Under the pieces are notes generated by a model. That model searched no databases, was not told the origin of the DNA, and worked only from the letters and a program-made list of their open reading frames with translations. A program made the translations under genes and the position numbers. A DNA stretch of 64,000 nt from Atopsyche davidsoni (lineage: Eukaryota; Arthropoda; Insecta; Trichoptera; Hydrobiosidae), in the NCBI GenBank assembly GCA_022113835.1, contig JAILWY010000019.1:1054001-1118000 (forward strand). Reading direction: 5' to 3'. This document shows positions 27,119-40,074 of the stretch, piece after piece; the first letter of the stretch is position 1, and every line of letters begins with the position of its first letter.

Positions 27119-30100
27119 TATTTCTAGTTAAAAGGGATCAAAAGAGATATAGTATTTGTTGGAATATATTAATCCTTTTCTTACTTTCTTCTGAGCAGTT
27201 TTTGCAGAGACTTGACACACTTTCTTATAAAATACTTTTTGTACCTGTTCCATTAAGCTAAACTGCAGACTTATAATAAGTTGAAAGTAGCAGGCAGAAG
27301 TATTGTCGACAGTTTCCTTTATATGAGTTCTTTTATGACAAAGTTTTTTTTTTTAATGATCGTTTGTGTCTACGTGTACTTTCAGAATTAAAGTATATAC
27401 AATATATAATAGTTAAAAAATAAAATAAAGAATAATTTCCCAATACAAAAAGTAGTTAGTAAAAAGTTTAAGGTGTAATACTAATCCCACCGCAAAAATG
27501 TAGTTTAGATAAAAATATGTATTACTCTGCTCTTTTCTAATCGCAATGAACTTTATACAAATTTTCATCGATAGCTTTTTAAATATTTTTCGAAATAGAG
27601 AAAATGGCAAATAATTGATTCCCAATCGGGTATGTATGTGTATTGTGTTTGTATTGTAATGTATTGAGATGGAAATTGAAAAAAAATGTATAGATTATGA
27701 CATGCAGTATTTTTAAAAAGTTAGAAATGACAAGGATGCTGTTTCAAAAGTCTAAAATAATGTGTGATCCATAGTAATTGTAAACCCCATATAATGAGTA
27801 TATTTTTTTCAAAGATTTCTGGGTCTCTTTTTGTACTTTTCAAATTTTGTGAAACTTTGATGCTGCCGGAGATTTTAAGAAATCGTATATAACAATAAAT
27901 GTTTGTGCAAACCCTAAAAATTCTATGTTTAATAAACTATATAGGTACACTGATCCAAATATTTTTTCATAATGCAGCACATATTCCAGAAGATTGTTAG
28001 CATATCATTAAACAATTTACAAAACAAATCGTGTGTAATTCTGAGCTACCCAAAGTAATGAATAAATACTATTAGAATATTAATATAAACATGCGCTATG
28101 AATTCTTAAAAATTATCGTAACTTATAATATTATCTTTAAGAATGAAAATGAAGAAGAAAGTTTTGTATGTGTATTGAATGACTATAAGTATATAATGAT
28201 TTACAATGATTTGGTGTCTCGTTAATAAGTTTAACTAAAACATTTGTTTTTTCATTTAAATAAATTTAAAAATTAATCTTTGCCTCTTTTAACAACATTG
28301 GCTCGGATTTAATAATTCATTATTAAGTATACAACTTAACGATTGTGACAGTTATTGGATTCTCTCCGTTCTAACTAAGAACTTTTATATGACTTTCGTC
28401 CTCATTTATTTTTTTTAATTATGAAATTTTGCTAAAATAAAAATTTTAAAATGTGCATATTTCCAACAACACAATACTTTTTGTATTATTATCAACAGTA
28501 TATTTGTCACTAAATGAATATTAAAAAAGAATAACCTTCCCAAAGATAAGTCTTTATTGTATATATTGATTCTGATTCTTTAAAAAAGTTCGCTTATAAA
28601 TGAATTCATCCGAATTTAAATACTTATCAGTTGTTACGTAAATATAATAAAGCATTCCCTATTAGAAACTAGCAGTAATAAAATTTGAGTCAACTCTGTT
28701 TTAAAGCCATTGAAACAAAAAAAAATTAGCCATCATAGTAATAAGTCTCGACCAAATAAAAAAATGTATCTTACTTCTCTACGAGGTGGTCATTCCTTTG
28801 CAGGAGAGTAGCGATCTCTCAATTATCATTGTGATATTAATCAATCAGTAAATTGCTTGTATCAGTCATGACAAACTGCTTCTTCCGCCTCTATACAAGA
28901 TAAATTGATAATCAAGCATCTGAATTCATGATAGACTCGCTTGGTTTGTGATATTTCAACAACAAATATGAATGAAAATTCGATGTCACGAGTTTGGAGA
29001 AGCCCTCGAAGTGAAAGAACCCGCGAAACCAATCAACCGTTATCTAGCCATTTGGATATTCATAATTGATGATCAGGGCTATTTTAAAATTTTCTCTTCC
29101 TTTGAATGTTTTATTCCGCAAAGTTTACTAAGCTCACACCGCTGAAATCAGAGCCAGAGAATCGATCTCTGCCGCATATTGACCATCGAACGAATCCAGC
29201 CCCATCAGTTCAAGTGAAAACATGCATGCTAGACATGTTCAGAAAAAGTCACAATTTGGTTTATAAAATATGAATATCCAAATAGCTAGGATATTACGAT
29301 CATATTTTTTATTAAGGTTACATTAAGGGCTTTTTCGGACTTCTGAAAAAAAAATTAGAAAGGCAAAGTCGCTCATAAATAAGATGAAACCTAAAAAGTT
29401 CAAGTAAAACAGTTACAAAAACTTTTTTACAACGAGTATTTAATGTGATTGTTTTTTTTTTAAATCGCATACACATGCAGACTTTTAATATCCACTAAAG
29501 TCACTAAATATCGTTTTTGTTTTACTTCTTATATAAATTGCTATTATACTATTGCAATACTATCGGTATATACATTTTTAATATATCATTATTTTTATAC
29601 AATTGCTTAGCGATTGAAATTAAATAATAAAAGTAATGTTGCGAAGGTTTCACAGCATTACGAAGTGCGGCTATCAGACATTTGCCGCTAATTGGTTTCT
29701 AAAGCTGAACATCTTTCACTTAGCATATTTAGTTGTTCTCTGTTTGCTCCTTATTTAATTAATTTATTTGATTTATTAACGCACCGCGTGCATATTAAAA
29801 ATGTTTAAACTTGAGCCATCTCTCGGGTCAATCTCCTAAGCGAAATTTTTCCACATGTCGTTTGTGTACACAAGTGAGCGTTCATTTATTTAAATAGAAT
29901 TATTGAAAGCAGAACCAAATCGGTGACATCAAACTGCAAGTAGTATTTTTCCATTATTAAATAATATTTTGATATTGTATTCATTAAAATATTTATTTAA
30001 AAAATCACTAAAATCAACGCGCAGAGATTGCCATGTAAAAGGGTTGCGTTTTTGATTAATAAACTTTAGTTACAAATATAGTTTTTTTCTGACTTCCCTT

Positions 30101-30789
30101 TTAAATTCAGTTTTGGTAGAGGAAAATAAAAGTTATTTTTATTAAACTTTCTAAGGATTCACAAGCAAAAATTCCGTTCGTTACAAATGAAGTTCGTTTT
30201 GTGATGCTTCTTCTAGTTTATGGTTATTTCTTTGCGATTTGTGTTTTTTTTATTTATTTATTCTTAATTACAGTAACATTATTGCACAGCTTAAGGTTTT
30301 TCATAACAGTCTCAATGAGAACTCAACCAGCACAACATAAAAAAATCAATCAGCTCGTTTTCATCTACAAAAATTCAAAAGAAAATAAAATATATTCTCT
30401 TCGCATAGTTACACTACCTATTTTTAGATATAATATTTATGAAATACCGCTATTACCATTAGACCACCGATAAGTGATTTATAATATTTTTCACTTACGT
30501 TTCTTACTCCCAAGAATACATCAACTTTGAAGAAGGGAAACGATTTTACCGCCAAACAATAATAATTGTATTGCATACTACATAAAAGTTTAACTTAAAT
30601 TATCTTTTTGGCACATGAGCTGTCAATATTACAAATTTAAAGATTGTCTAGCGTATTTGAGAATTGTAGTATCAGTGTGTAGTCAATATAACACAAAACG
30701 GATATCAACAATACAACAAGTGCAAAATTGAATGCCGTAACTTATATTTTTATAAAAAAAAAAATTATTATTATTACGTTATATGGCAG

Positions 30790-31015
30790 TTTTAGGAGCA
30801 TTGTGGGGCTCAGAAGTGAGGCAGCCCCGGGTTGCAAGTCGCCCGCTCCGACCCTGAGCGCGCATTACTCATTATGCGTGTATTTTTGTTGTAACTACTC
30901 GAAACAAATTTAATTACATGGTTACAATTATTTACGTCAGAGACATCAAGTGCGGCAGTGTGCGGAGCCGCGCCGCCGGCGTGCGCTCGCCAGCTGCAAC
31001 CTTCCTCTTAAAGCA
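30790..31015. promoter_or_regulatory. GC-rich island in two lobes
   Basis: Lobe one (about 30795-30870) contains GCAGCCCCGGGTTGC. Lobe two (about 30950-31005) contains GCGCCGCCGGCGTGC. A TTACTCATTATGCG segment follows lobe one directly. No coding frame is recognisable. Confidence 0.3.
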
Positions 31016-32039
31016 CACACAAATAAAAATAATTATTGATTGCACACAAACATTTTTTATTCATGACTAAAACTAAACCAAAGCAATCGAACAACACAAG
31101 CAATCGAATCGAACGAATAATTTAAAATACAAAATGTGAATATATATATTTTTTTTCCTAATATATACTACATTGCTGATATAAAGTGTTCTTATCTACT
31201 TTATTCAATTCTAAATGTACTTTAGGCTTAGTCGTCAAATTTAGAACATTCATTAGTACCAAATAACTATAAATGCAAAGTATTTAGGTCAGTAAAATAT
31301 ATGTGTAACGTAAATGTTTAAAAATTAATTTCCCAGCGCTTTCACTTGTGTATACCGGCACGCTCAAGTTAATATTTCTAACCAATATTTTTTAAATGCG
31401 TTTATTTTTTAATTATATCCATATGTACATAATATATATAAATGTAACGTACGTGACCCCTCGAAGCTGCTCTTGTTTGAACAGCACACAGCCGATGTAC
31501 TGCGGCCCACGATCAATTTGTAGCAAAAATTTCTTTTGAGATCTTCCTTGAAGTGTACAAGAAAGATAAAAATTATTATACAGATAATGAAGACTTGTGT
31601 TCTATGTTTTTATATTAGCAATTTTCTTAATTAATACGAAGAAACAAATAACTATGCATCGTGGGCACGTTTGCACAACCGAAAGGCAGAAGCTAAGGGC
31701 CGTTCCATGATATTTACATCAAATGTCTCTAGAATCATAGTGCAACCAACATAACTTTCACACCTTAAACTTTTCTTGTTATTTTTAATTAAAAAAATAG
31801 TTGCTTTTATTTTTGGAAACCTGTTTTAATTAAATATAAAGTCACGAGGACTAGAATAAATGCGCCTCATAATAGATACATTTTATTCATTTTGAATGGT
31901 GTATAATATTATTAAATTAAATATTAAAATAAATACATGGATAGCGTTTAGACTTATGGTATAGGATATCGAAGCTCAGAAACCGTTTTGGTGGAGTTTT
32001 TTGATGAAGTGTTGGAGTATCATTGAGAATGAAGGTGCT

Positions 32040-32300
32040 TTCGAGCTTTCGAGCTTTCGAGCTTTCATTTCGCATGTATCCTTGACTTCGGTTTCCAGCC
32101 TCGCTCGCCTTGCGGGACTGTACCGGGCGCGCTCGCGTGCGGCGGTGTGGGTGAGTGCGTGCGGCGTGTCGGTGCGTGCTCCAGCCGTCTGCGACTCCGC
32201 ACTAGTGTGCGGCTCTTGTTGCATACATTTTAACATATGTACAATGTTGCCAGTGCTCGTGTCAATGTTCGTCTTCTGCGCCAGGGGTGGCGGTGGATAC
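32040..32300. promoter_or_regulatory. GC-rich island with an 8-bp triplet repeat
   Basis: It starts with three tandem copies of GAGCTTTC (32043-32066), followed by a CpG-rich block (CGGGCGCGCTCGCGTGCGG). Both strands stay open for more than 100 codons, but neither frame begins with ATG and neither shows a domain. That reflects the lack of stop codons in GC-rich DNA. A regulatory element or noncoding exon is the more likely reading. Confidence 0.3.
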
Positions 32301-32342
32301 GTAATCAATTACTAAACTATATATTTTTAATTCCATTTTAAA

Positions 32343-32375
<33 letters not shown>

Positions 32376-32380
32376 TACAT

Positions 32381-32447
32381 ACACATTTCACTGTGAATTA
32401 TATATATATATAAATATATATTTTTTTTAATTCACAGTGAAATGTGT
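32381..32447. repeat. 20-bp perfect inverted repeat around an AT core
   Basis: The arm ACACATTTCACTGTGAATTA (32381-32400) is exactly inverted at 32428-32447. The 27-base spacer is almost pure A/T and can extend the pairing. Each arm itself contains the near-palindrome TTCACTGTGAA. A TA microsatellite abuts it at about 32343-32363. It may be a tiny foldback element or a cruciform-prone site. Confidence 0.7.
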
Positions 32448-32789
32448 TAATCTATTTTTTAACCGCGGGACACGATGTTCGATTCTTTATGTGAACAAAT
32501 ATTTAAAAATATTCAGAAGCATCTTGTAATACATATATGATGAATGCAGTGCTGTGTGGAATAAATTTGGCCAAAAGAATAAAAAAATTTTTGCATATTT
32601 TTTTAAAAATTATTTATTTCCCAAGGACAGTCTTTATCTGAAGTAAAATATTATGTAAAGAAACTACGTGCATTTTCAAGCCCAACATGACAGGAAAGGG
32701 TTCAATCTTGATTGATTCTTGAAATAAATAAAAATATAAAATAATACATTTAAGAATTATTTTTTTACTTCACAATTAAAGTCTGTCAA

Positions 32790-33011
32790 TTATGATAATA
32801 TATATTTTTTTTTTTCATAAAAAGTAGTGTTGTGAGCTATTATTTGATTCTCGTCATCTATTCGGCCGCTATTCCACTCCGGATCGCCGTTATCGCAAGG
32901 GTCTACGAGAACTTCTCTTATTAGCGGCTCTAATTGTTCTGTTTGTTTTTCTTGTTGTAAATCGAGGAGGGGGAGTCCCCGCCGTCTGCGCACATAGCGG
33001 TGCAGCGCTTC
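32790..33011 (-). other. Terminal-exon-like open frame, minus strand (speculative)
   Basis: On the minus strand, CCCCTTTTTAG (ending at 33012) is a plausible acceptor. From 33011 a frame stays open for 73 codons to TAA at 32790-32792. The translation is strongly hydrophilic, with a Gln/Glu-rich part followed by Asp/Asn-rich sequence around DPCDNGDPEW. No domain is recognised, and no AATAAA follows closely on that strand. The segment coincides with a GC-rich island (about 32850-33120), so regulatory DNA that happens to be open is equally possible. Confidence 0.18.
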
Positions 33012-36000
33012 CTAAAAAGGGGCCCGCCGCGGTCGCGTGGCGCTACACAATTAAAGTTTAGAAATCGCAGTAACTGACGTGCTTCAGCAATCTGTGCGAG
33101 CTCTCCAGAGATCGTCTTATATTAATTATTTCACGCACATACAACTTTCTCACTTATCGGTGTATCCTGCCAAACTTTATGGGACGCGATAAAAAATCAG
33201 CTTTGTTTGTTTTGGTGTAATTATCTTTTACGATGGGCTGTTATTAAATCAATTTATATCGCTGAAAGTTACAAACGGACTCGGACACGCATCGTATGAG
33301 CATTCTCAATTGCCAATTTTCAAAAATAGACATTGAACTGTAAAAAATATTTTTACTGTTTTCATTGTATACATGCCACTTCTGAAATTCGACATTAAAT
33401 GACTAACATACAAATGACTCGTGTTCTGATCGCTGATAATTGGCTCACACACTTTTCTTTACTGCATTAAAAATTCTAGCCTAAAAGATCAAGAGGCATT
33501 AATTTGCTTAACGCGATTGGTATATTAAATTATTATATTGTAAGGTTTCTTTGAATAACCACTGCGTCGTGGTTGCATTCTGGATAATTTTGCAAGGCTA
33601 TAATAATAGATTATAATAATTGCACTTGCAGCCTAGCGCAATGCTTTGACGAATGCTCCTACCCATTCGAGCGGAAGATTTGTTGATTGCAGTCTAGGCA
33701 TCCGATATTGTTAAAGCGAATTCTCTCTTTGGGATGCACCAGGAAATCAGTAGGTAACCATTCCAATTTATATACCACACCTGCAATGCTTGTTAACAGT
33801 TAATATTGACAATTTCCGTCAATCTCGTGGAATACTGATTTGCTGGAGCACAATCGAGAATTTCAAATGACTAAATAATAAGTAAATCCATTTATACCAG
33901 TGTGGGGTCTGTAAGTTATTAAATTTAACCAAATATTGAGCTGTCGAAAGCACTTTTTTTCCGCTTTTATTTTACTGGATTTATTTGGTATTCTAACCTG
34001 CTCCTGATATAATCGATAAAACCATTATTAAGATGTGTATAATAATTAAACAACAAAATAACCTAACATAAAAATAATTAATAAAAAAAGCCTCATAAAA
34101 GACGCAAATTACTAATTAAAAAAATAAATATCATTAAAGATATAAAAACAAGAGGATTGTATTTAATTATAACGTTTTTTTTTTTTAAAGTACAAAAACG
34201 CTTACAGCTAAATGTTTAATTATATTTTAGGACAAGCGATGCATTAATGTTTGTTGTAACCACACGACATTTATTTCTAATCTCAAGGGAAAAATTAATG
34301 CTTTTGCAGGAAATCCGGTATTGCATAAAGTACATCTTCAGTGACAGATTATAAACGTTTACAAATGATTGCTTGAATAAATATTATTAATTTACTTAAT
34401 TTGTAGATTTTGTAATACTGTTGATTTCGTGATATTTCGTCAGGTAATAGAGTTAGGTAAAATATGATATTGCGAGATTTTCCTGACTTATTAATGTTTG
34501 TTTTAATAAGATCGAAAGTCAAGTTAATATTTTCTGCACGAGCTACGCTTATTAAATCTCCCTGGGAGCATCGAAGCGCTTCAGCTGGCTCAGCACACAG
34601 CAGCGATGCCATCAGTTTCTTTAAATTTTCATATAGACATGCTTAAAATAATCGCAATAAAGATTCTCCGTGGTCATCCTGCAGTTCAGCTATAGCGGCC
34701 CTCTCGGGAGAAATGACAAAGAGCTTTCGCTCACGCTAAGCTTGGAGCTGAGCTTACGCTGGATACTGTATAATATAGCTCACCTTTCATAACAACGATC
34801 GGTATTTTTAATCTAAACGAATAAAATGTTTTTATTTAAAGTCTGTTTTGAAGGTAATAGTATAAAGTTTTTAACTTTTATTTGTAGAGCAAAAAGCTTT
34901 GACCAACTGCTGAAAAGTATTTTAAAAAATCTCATTTTTAGAATCTTTTAATTTTATATAAAATTTCAAGTAATATTTATAAATGTATCTGATATATGCA
35001 AACAAGAAGTCAACATTCTAACATGTAAAAAATTTAAAAAATTCCGATTCTATATGACAAGTTAAATATTTCATCATCCATCATGGTAATTTATATAAGC
35101 ATTTTTACCAAACGTGTTTTTACAATAAATCTTGTCGAAATGTACGAAAGGGTGGAACTTAAACCGGGTTAAATACAGAAATATACATAATTTTAATACG
35201 AAATTTCGTCGTTCTGCAAATGCGCGTTTCAAGATGTTGCTAAGTAGTTTTACTACGAAAATTACGGCATTGATTTACACGTTTTACACATGATCAAATA
35301 CACCGTAGCAACAACACACCCTTCGAAACGGTTTTAATATGCTAACAAGTCAAACAAACAACCAATCGTATCACTGAACATGATGCAAATCATATTCATA
35401 ATACATCATAATAAATATTATTTTCAGATTTATATGTTTTCAGATTGTTCAAGCGATTAGCTTTATATTATATTGTACTAGTTAGTAATCATACAAATAT
35501 AATTTCAATTTTTCATACTAATGTGTTCAAGAGAGACCTCTGTCAATACTTGTATACCTCAAATAGAAAACAGTAAGACAGGGTGTGATTTACAAATTAT
35601 GAAAGACAGTTCTATCTACTATTTAAGAACCAGCAAATAATATATAACTTCTGACTCGTCCATTGCATTGTCGACGTTTAAAAAAAACAAACCGTTTTTT
35701 AAATTGAAATACTCTGGTATATTTTCTTTGTTATTTCTTACGAAGATTATTTCATAGAATATTTAAAAATACTCATTTTATTTGCAAGAAACCTAACATT
35801 AACGAGTAGTTCTACGAATTTACCCAAACAAGTGAACAAACTTTATTTTTGATTGATTGTATTATTTGCTGATTAAAATATATTGTTGATAAATCGTTTG
35901 TATTGACGAATTAATCGAGTTCGATTATGATATACCACACGAAGACCGATTAAATGGGTAGCCCTGCTATGTGAAAAATAATTATTATTTGCAATGATTA

Positions 36001-36162
36001 TGATTATTATTTTCGAACTCTATAAATATTTTATTATGCGGTTAATACTTGTTTTGTTTAAAGTAAGATTACTTTTTAAGTTTGTTTTGTGTAATTAAAA
36101 TTTACATTCCTTAATCCCAGAAACGATTGCTAGATGGAATTTCAATAAATTAATGAATAATT

Positions 36163-36193
<31 letters not shown>

Positions 36194-39004
36194 TTATTAT
36201 ATACCAATGTATTTTAGTACATCGTATAAACGTATGCGATCAAGTTTTGTACAATAAGTTATATTGTTCAGTAAGTCAGATTAATGATGTTCACAAATAC
36301 AGGGTGCGTCAAGTGAAGCTGGTAAAAATTTGAGTATGTTAAACAATGTGACACATTTATGAAAATATTTTTTGTAATATGTTTTTGCAGTACCTAGTGA
36401 ATGAATTAAAAAAATATATATTGAATACTATAATAATGTCCATATTTTTATGCATTTACTCGTTAGATGTAAATTGAGTAAAAATCCAGACAAAAAAAAT
36501 ATATAAAGAATCAAGAAACAAGTTATTTAATTGTAGTGTTCGCGCAAATGTCACCGAGTTCTTATTCATACAAGGTGTGGAGGATTGCTTACGGCGTTTG
36601 TTCAACAAGTATTTCGTTATTTAAGTTTATATCTTGTGAAATCCCTTGATTTTCAGAAAAAATATAAACCATTCAATATAGATCATACAATCACAATGCT
36701 ATTGAGTGAAGCAATCGGCTGAGAAAATTATCAAGACTTTATTGTTTTTATTAATTGTATACCACAGAGATTTAAAGCTCTGCAACGTCAAGCGATTCAC
36801 CCAGTAGGTGAAGCTTACTCATTTAATACGACCGGTATATAGTTCATTGTATTAACTCATAGCCAGCTTACATAATACTTGTATAGAAAATGAGTTTTTA
36901 ATAATAGTGTAAAGAACGAATCGATAATTTTCGTAACAAAACCGTCGTATAACATTTATTTTTACACACTTCTTTATTTCCATACATAAATAATTGTATT
37001 TGTTTTCGGTAATAACACCGTCATGAATATTGATTTAATTTCGGGTTTTGTATGGCACATGCCCTTTAACTCCTAATGCCGTATTCTGAACAACCGTGAC
37101 GTCACACTCTAGAGCAGGGAGCCTATTAAAAATATAAAATAATAAATCTTTTTTTGTGATGTTTTAAGAGATTTTATTTATTAATTTTAAGTAAAAGTTT
37201 GTGATAAGGAAACATTTTTGGAGACCTGAAAGATATTCGATCTATTCTAAAATAATCCATAATAAAGGTGTTATTTCCAAGATCAACCAAAGTTGTTCAA
37301 TCATTTTTTTTTTAATTAACAAAACGGACGTCAGCTTGTAGTTTTCTGCTTTTTTGTGTTTCGATATAAACATAGAATCCTACGCGACTCGTAACTAGAA
37401 AACACCACTAGGAATGTAGAGCTTCGTTTAATGGTATCTTGAGCACGTGCCGTTATTTCTGACATATTTAAAAATAATTTGAGCATCTACAATTTTTGGA
37501 GAGAGTATATCTACTTGTGTCGTGTGTATGGTTAAATGTTTCAGCTGCGATTCTGGTGTGGGCATGATCTGCCACAAGATCTGCATTTCTTGGAGAGCCC
37601 ATCGGAGCCGCGCCAGCCCGGACTGCCGCGGCCCCGACGCGTCCCGAGACTAATAGCCGCGCTCACCGCATTGTTTATGAGTTGTATCGTAGCGCCGCCC
37701 ACATGCATTAAAAACTCTTTTAGTTGAATTAAAATTCAATTAATACGAACGTAATTGCTTACTATTAGTTCTGTGAGGGGGGAGGCGCTGGAAGCGGCCG
37801 GGAGCTGAGCCCGCGACTGGATTTAAATATAAATAATATTATCAGAGACAACACGACTATAGATAAAATCAACGGAAATAAAAGCTCACTTGTGAGCGCA
37901 GAGAATCACAGCTTTATACATATTTTAAGCGGTGAATACAATACATCGATATTTTATCTCAAAAAAACGAAAAATTTTTGAAAAATATCGGTTTATAATT
38001 TCAACAATTTCAAATATTCAAAATAAAATGTCTTATTGGATAGGGAAAAGATATTTCTTATTGTAATTATAGAAAATCGATAATAGTATAAAGTGTTGTA
38101 TCTAATTATCCGATGGTTATCTGAAATCATTTTCATAAATCACCAAGGGTTAAAACTCTAAAAAAACTTTTAAAAAAATAAAATAAAATAACTCCTTATT
38201 AAATTTAGTGTCCTTAATATTAAATATTGTATTCTAGAGGTGACGTTAAGTTTATTTGCCACGGTCTCCCTATTCTTGCAACACCCCTCGATACCAATTC
38301 AGAACTGTTAAATAGAAACAGGCTTTCGCAAGTTATATTAGAAGATGTGCTATCCTTCTTGTAGGGGTCAGATGCGGAGAGTCTTCCGCGCCAGTGCCCG
38401 AATTGCTTTCAGATAATTATGTATTTTTTATTTTTACTGTATTTTGTAATAGCATTTGAATATTATTTAAGGACTGCCTGGAATACGGTTAAATAAAGCT
38501 TTCCTTCGAAAGTTACGTAGGATATTAAATACGAATACAAGACGAAAACACCCAATGCTTAAAGAATTCTTACTACTAATAAATACATTTTAATTAAATA
38601 TACAAAACAAGTAGTTAGCATAACTGAAAATGAAATATCTCCTTTAGCAAGTGAATTGGTTAATTTTCGAATAATTACCCAAGGTAAAATCTCAAGATAA
38701 ATGAATGAAATTACAAAATCGATTCAAGATATTATTTTTTCTTAATCATTTGCAACTCAGCTGACATATATAATATAAGAACTCGAAAGTGTTTTTGCAA
38801 AGCCTGTGCCTTTATTTTAAATTTAATACCAAGTAGTGAATTGATGTTTAATTCAATACGCAGTCAAAGGTTTAAATGGATTTGCATTATAATTCAATCT
38901 TAAGAATAATCCCATCAATTTAAAAAGTTCGGTATCGCAAGTGATGACAAAATCGTGCATGTCGATGTGGTCGTGTTATATGAATATAAAAAGCGATTTG
39001 TCTG

Positions 39005-39180
39005 GAACATTCGATGCTCCGAGGAGGTACAGCGAGCCGGGCAGCGCCGGTCTACCGTCCGCCCGCATCTTCTGGCCTAATAAATTTCATATTAATTTAT
39101 TATATAATAAAAATTGATTCCGGGCAGACCGGCTACGCTTGTGTGAGTGTCCGCCTGCGTGTGTGTGCCTAGACTGGTGT
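39005..39180. promoter_or_regulatory. GC-rich / homeobox-type composite element
   Basis: Two CpG-rich lobes (about 39015-39075 and 39119-39170) flank a 42-base AT core at 39078-39119. The core holds TAATAAATT, ATTAATTTATTA and ATAATAAAAATTGATT, which are dense Hox-like sites. This sandwich arrangement is also seen in the 8.4-kb and 52.3-kb islands and suggests an enhancer. Confidence 0.4.
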
Positions 39181-39879
39181 TGTATAGTACCACCAGAAAA
39201 ACTCGCGCTAAAACCTATAATACCAGACGAAAATTACATTTTTTTTACAATATTCAACGGCGCAAATTCATTGTGATTTTACAAATTTCTCAAATATTTT
39301 AATAAAAATGTCCATTTATTTTATATTAGATATTTATTATTTCTTATTATTTCTCTACTGGAAAATGTATGAATCCAGCTAGCAATAATATACTATCATA
39401 AATACACAAAAGATTTGCATCAAACGTTTACAGAATCGATCGTTGGTTTTAGATATAAAAACAGAAACAAAACGACAAATAAACCCTTTTAACTTATAAA
39501 ATGATTCAATGTATCATCAGAATTTTTGAATAAACCTTATTATCGTGTGTGCTTAGTGATAAAATTGATTTATTTATTACTTTATAAAATTTAAATGATC
39601 TCAGAATATTTGTTTCAAAAGGTTATTCAAAATTACATTCTGGTCAAACAACAAGACCACGGTAATGAAATGTATTAAGTCACCAGACTGCGATAGTCAA
39701 GAGGTACAGTCACGAATCTCGAAGGAAAAAACAAAGGATGTTTCTCATTGTTTCTTGATTGTATCCGTTTATTGAATAAAAAAAAAGTTTCATCTTTGAC
39801 TCGTTTTTTTGAAAAGATTGCACTGAAAGTTTTTTCAAAAACTATATCAACCACGTATGGTGTTCGGTGAGGACATACA

Positions 39880-40074
39880 ATGGGTGGAAGGTTCGCTAAT
39901 CGTATGGTTTCTTTTGATGAAAAGCAGACAATACGCTTTAGAGAGAACAAGAACAGAAAAGTGTCCTGGGCCTCAGAGAAGCGTATTTTTCCATCTTGCA
40001 TGCTGATTTTTATATTTATTTTAACTTGCTTGTTTATTATCTGCTTTGTTTCAATTTTACATAACTCGTGGTAA
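39880..40074 (+). CDS. Possible 64-aa single-pass membrane micropeptide (speculative)
   Basis: An ATG-initiated frame of 64 codons has a good insect start context (ACAATGG, A at -3 and G at +4) and an in-frame TGA only 10 bases upstream. The N-terminal 38 residues are basic and hydrophilic. Residues about 40-59 form one hydrophobic helix (CMLIFIFILTCLFIICFVSI), followed by HNSW and TAA, so the product would be tail-anchored. AATAAA signals occur about 320 bases downstream. An antisense ATG frame of 108 codons (39675-40001) overlaps it. No family is recognised. Dozens of runs this long are expected by chance in the window, and T-rich DNA encodes hydrophobic residues by default, so confidence is low. 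Confidence 0.18.
   Translation: MGGRFANRMVSFDEKQTIRFRENKNRKVSWASEKRIFPSCMLIFIFILTCLFIICFVSILHNSW

Larger units (their letters stand above)
23826..30785. other. AT-rich noncoding DNA
   Basis: No confident gene. It contains the exon-like segment at 24172-24316, a 24-bp doublet at 26833-26880, a CA/TA microsatellite at about 27088-27118 and a moderately GC-rich patch at about 28980-29230. The last carries overlapping small ORFs starting at ATG 28968 (33 codons) and ATG 28972 (57 codons). Its two overlapping open frames make a conserved regulatory element more likely than a peptide. Confidence 0.55.
30786..39000. other. AT-rich noncoding DNA with islands
   Basis: Outside the islands at 30.9, 32.2 and 33.0 kb, no gene is seen. 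GC-richer patches lie at about 34560-34760, and at about 37535-37690 continuing to 37830. The 37.5-kb patch has an ATG at 37528 opening a 41-codon Cys-rich frame (KCFSC...CHKIC). A CRE palindrome is at 37097-37104 and TA microsatellites are at 36163-36192. Confidence 0.55.

Noticed and set aside
28968..29145. Two overlapping ATG frames of 33 and 57 codons
   Set aside because: Both frames are open over the same GC-richer patch, which points to composition and not coding; start contexts are mediocre and no domain is seen.
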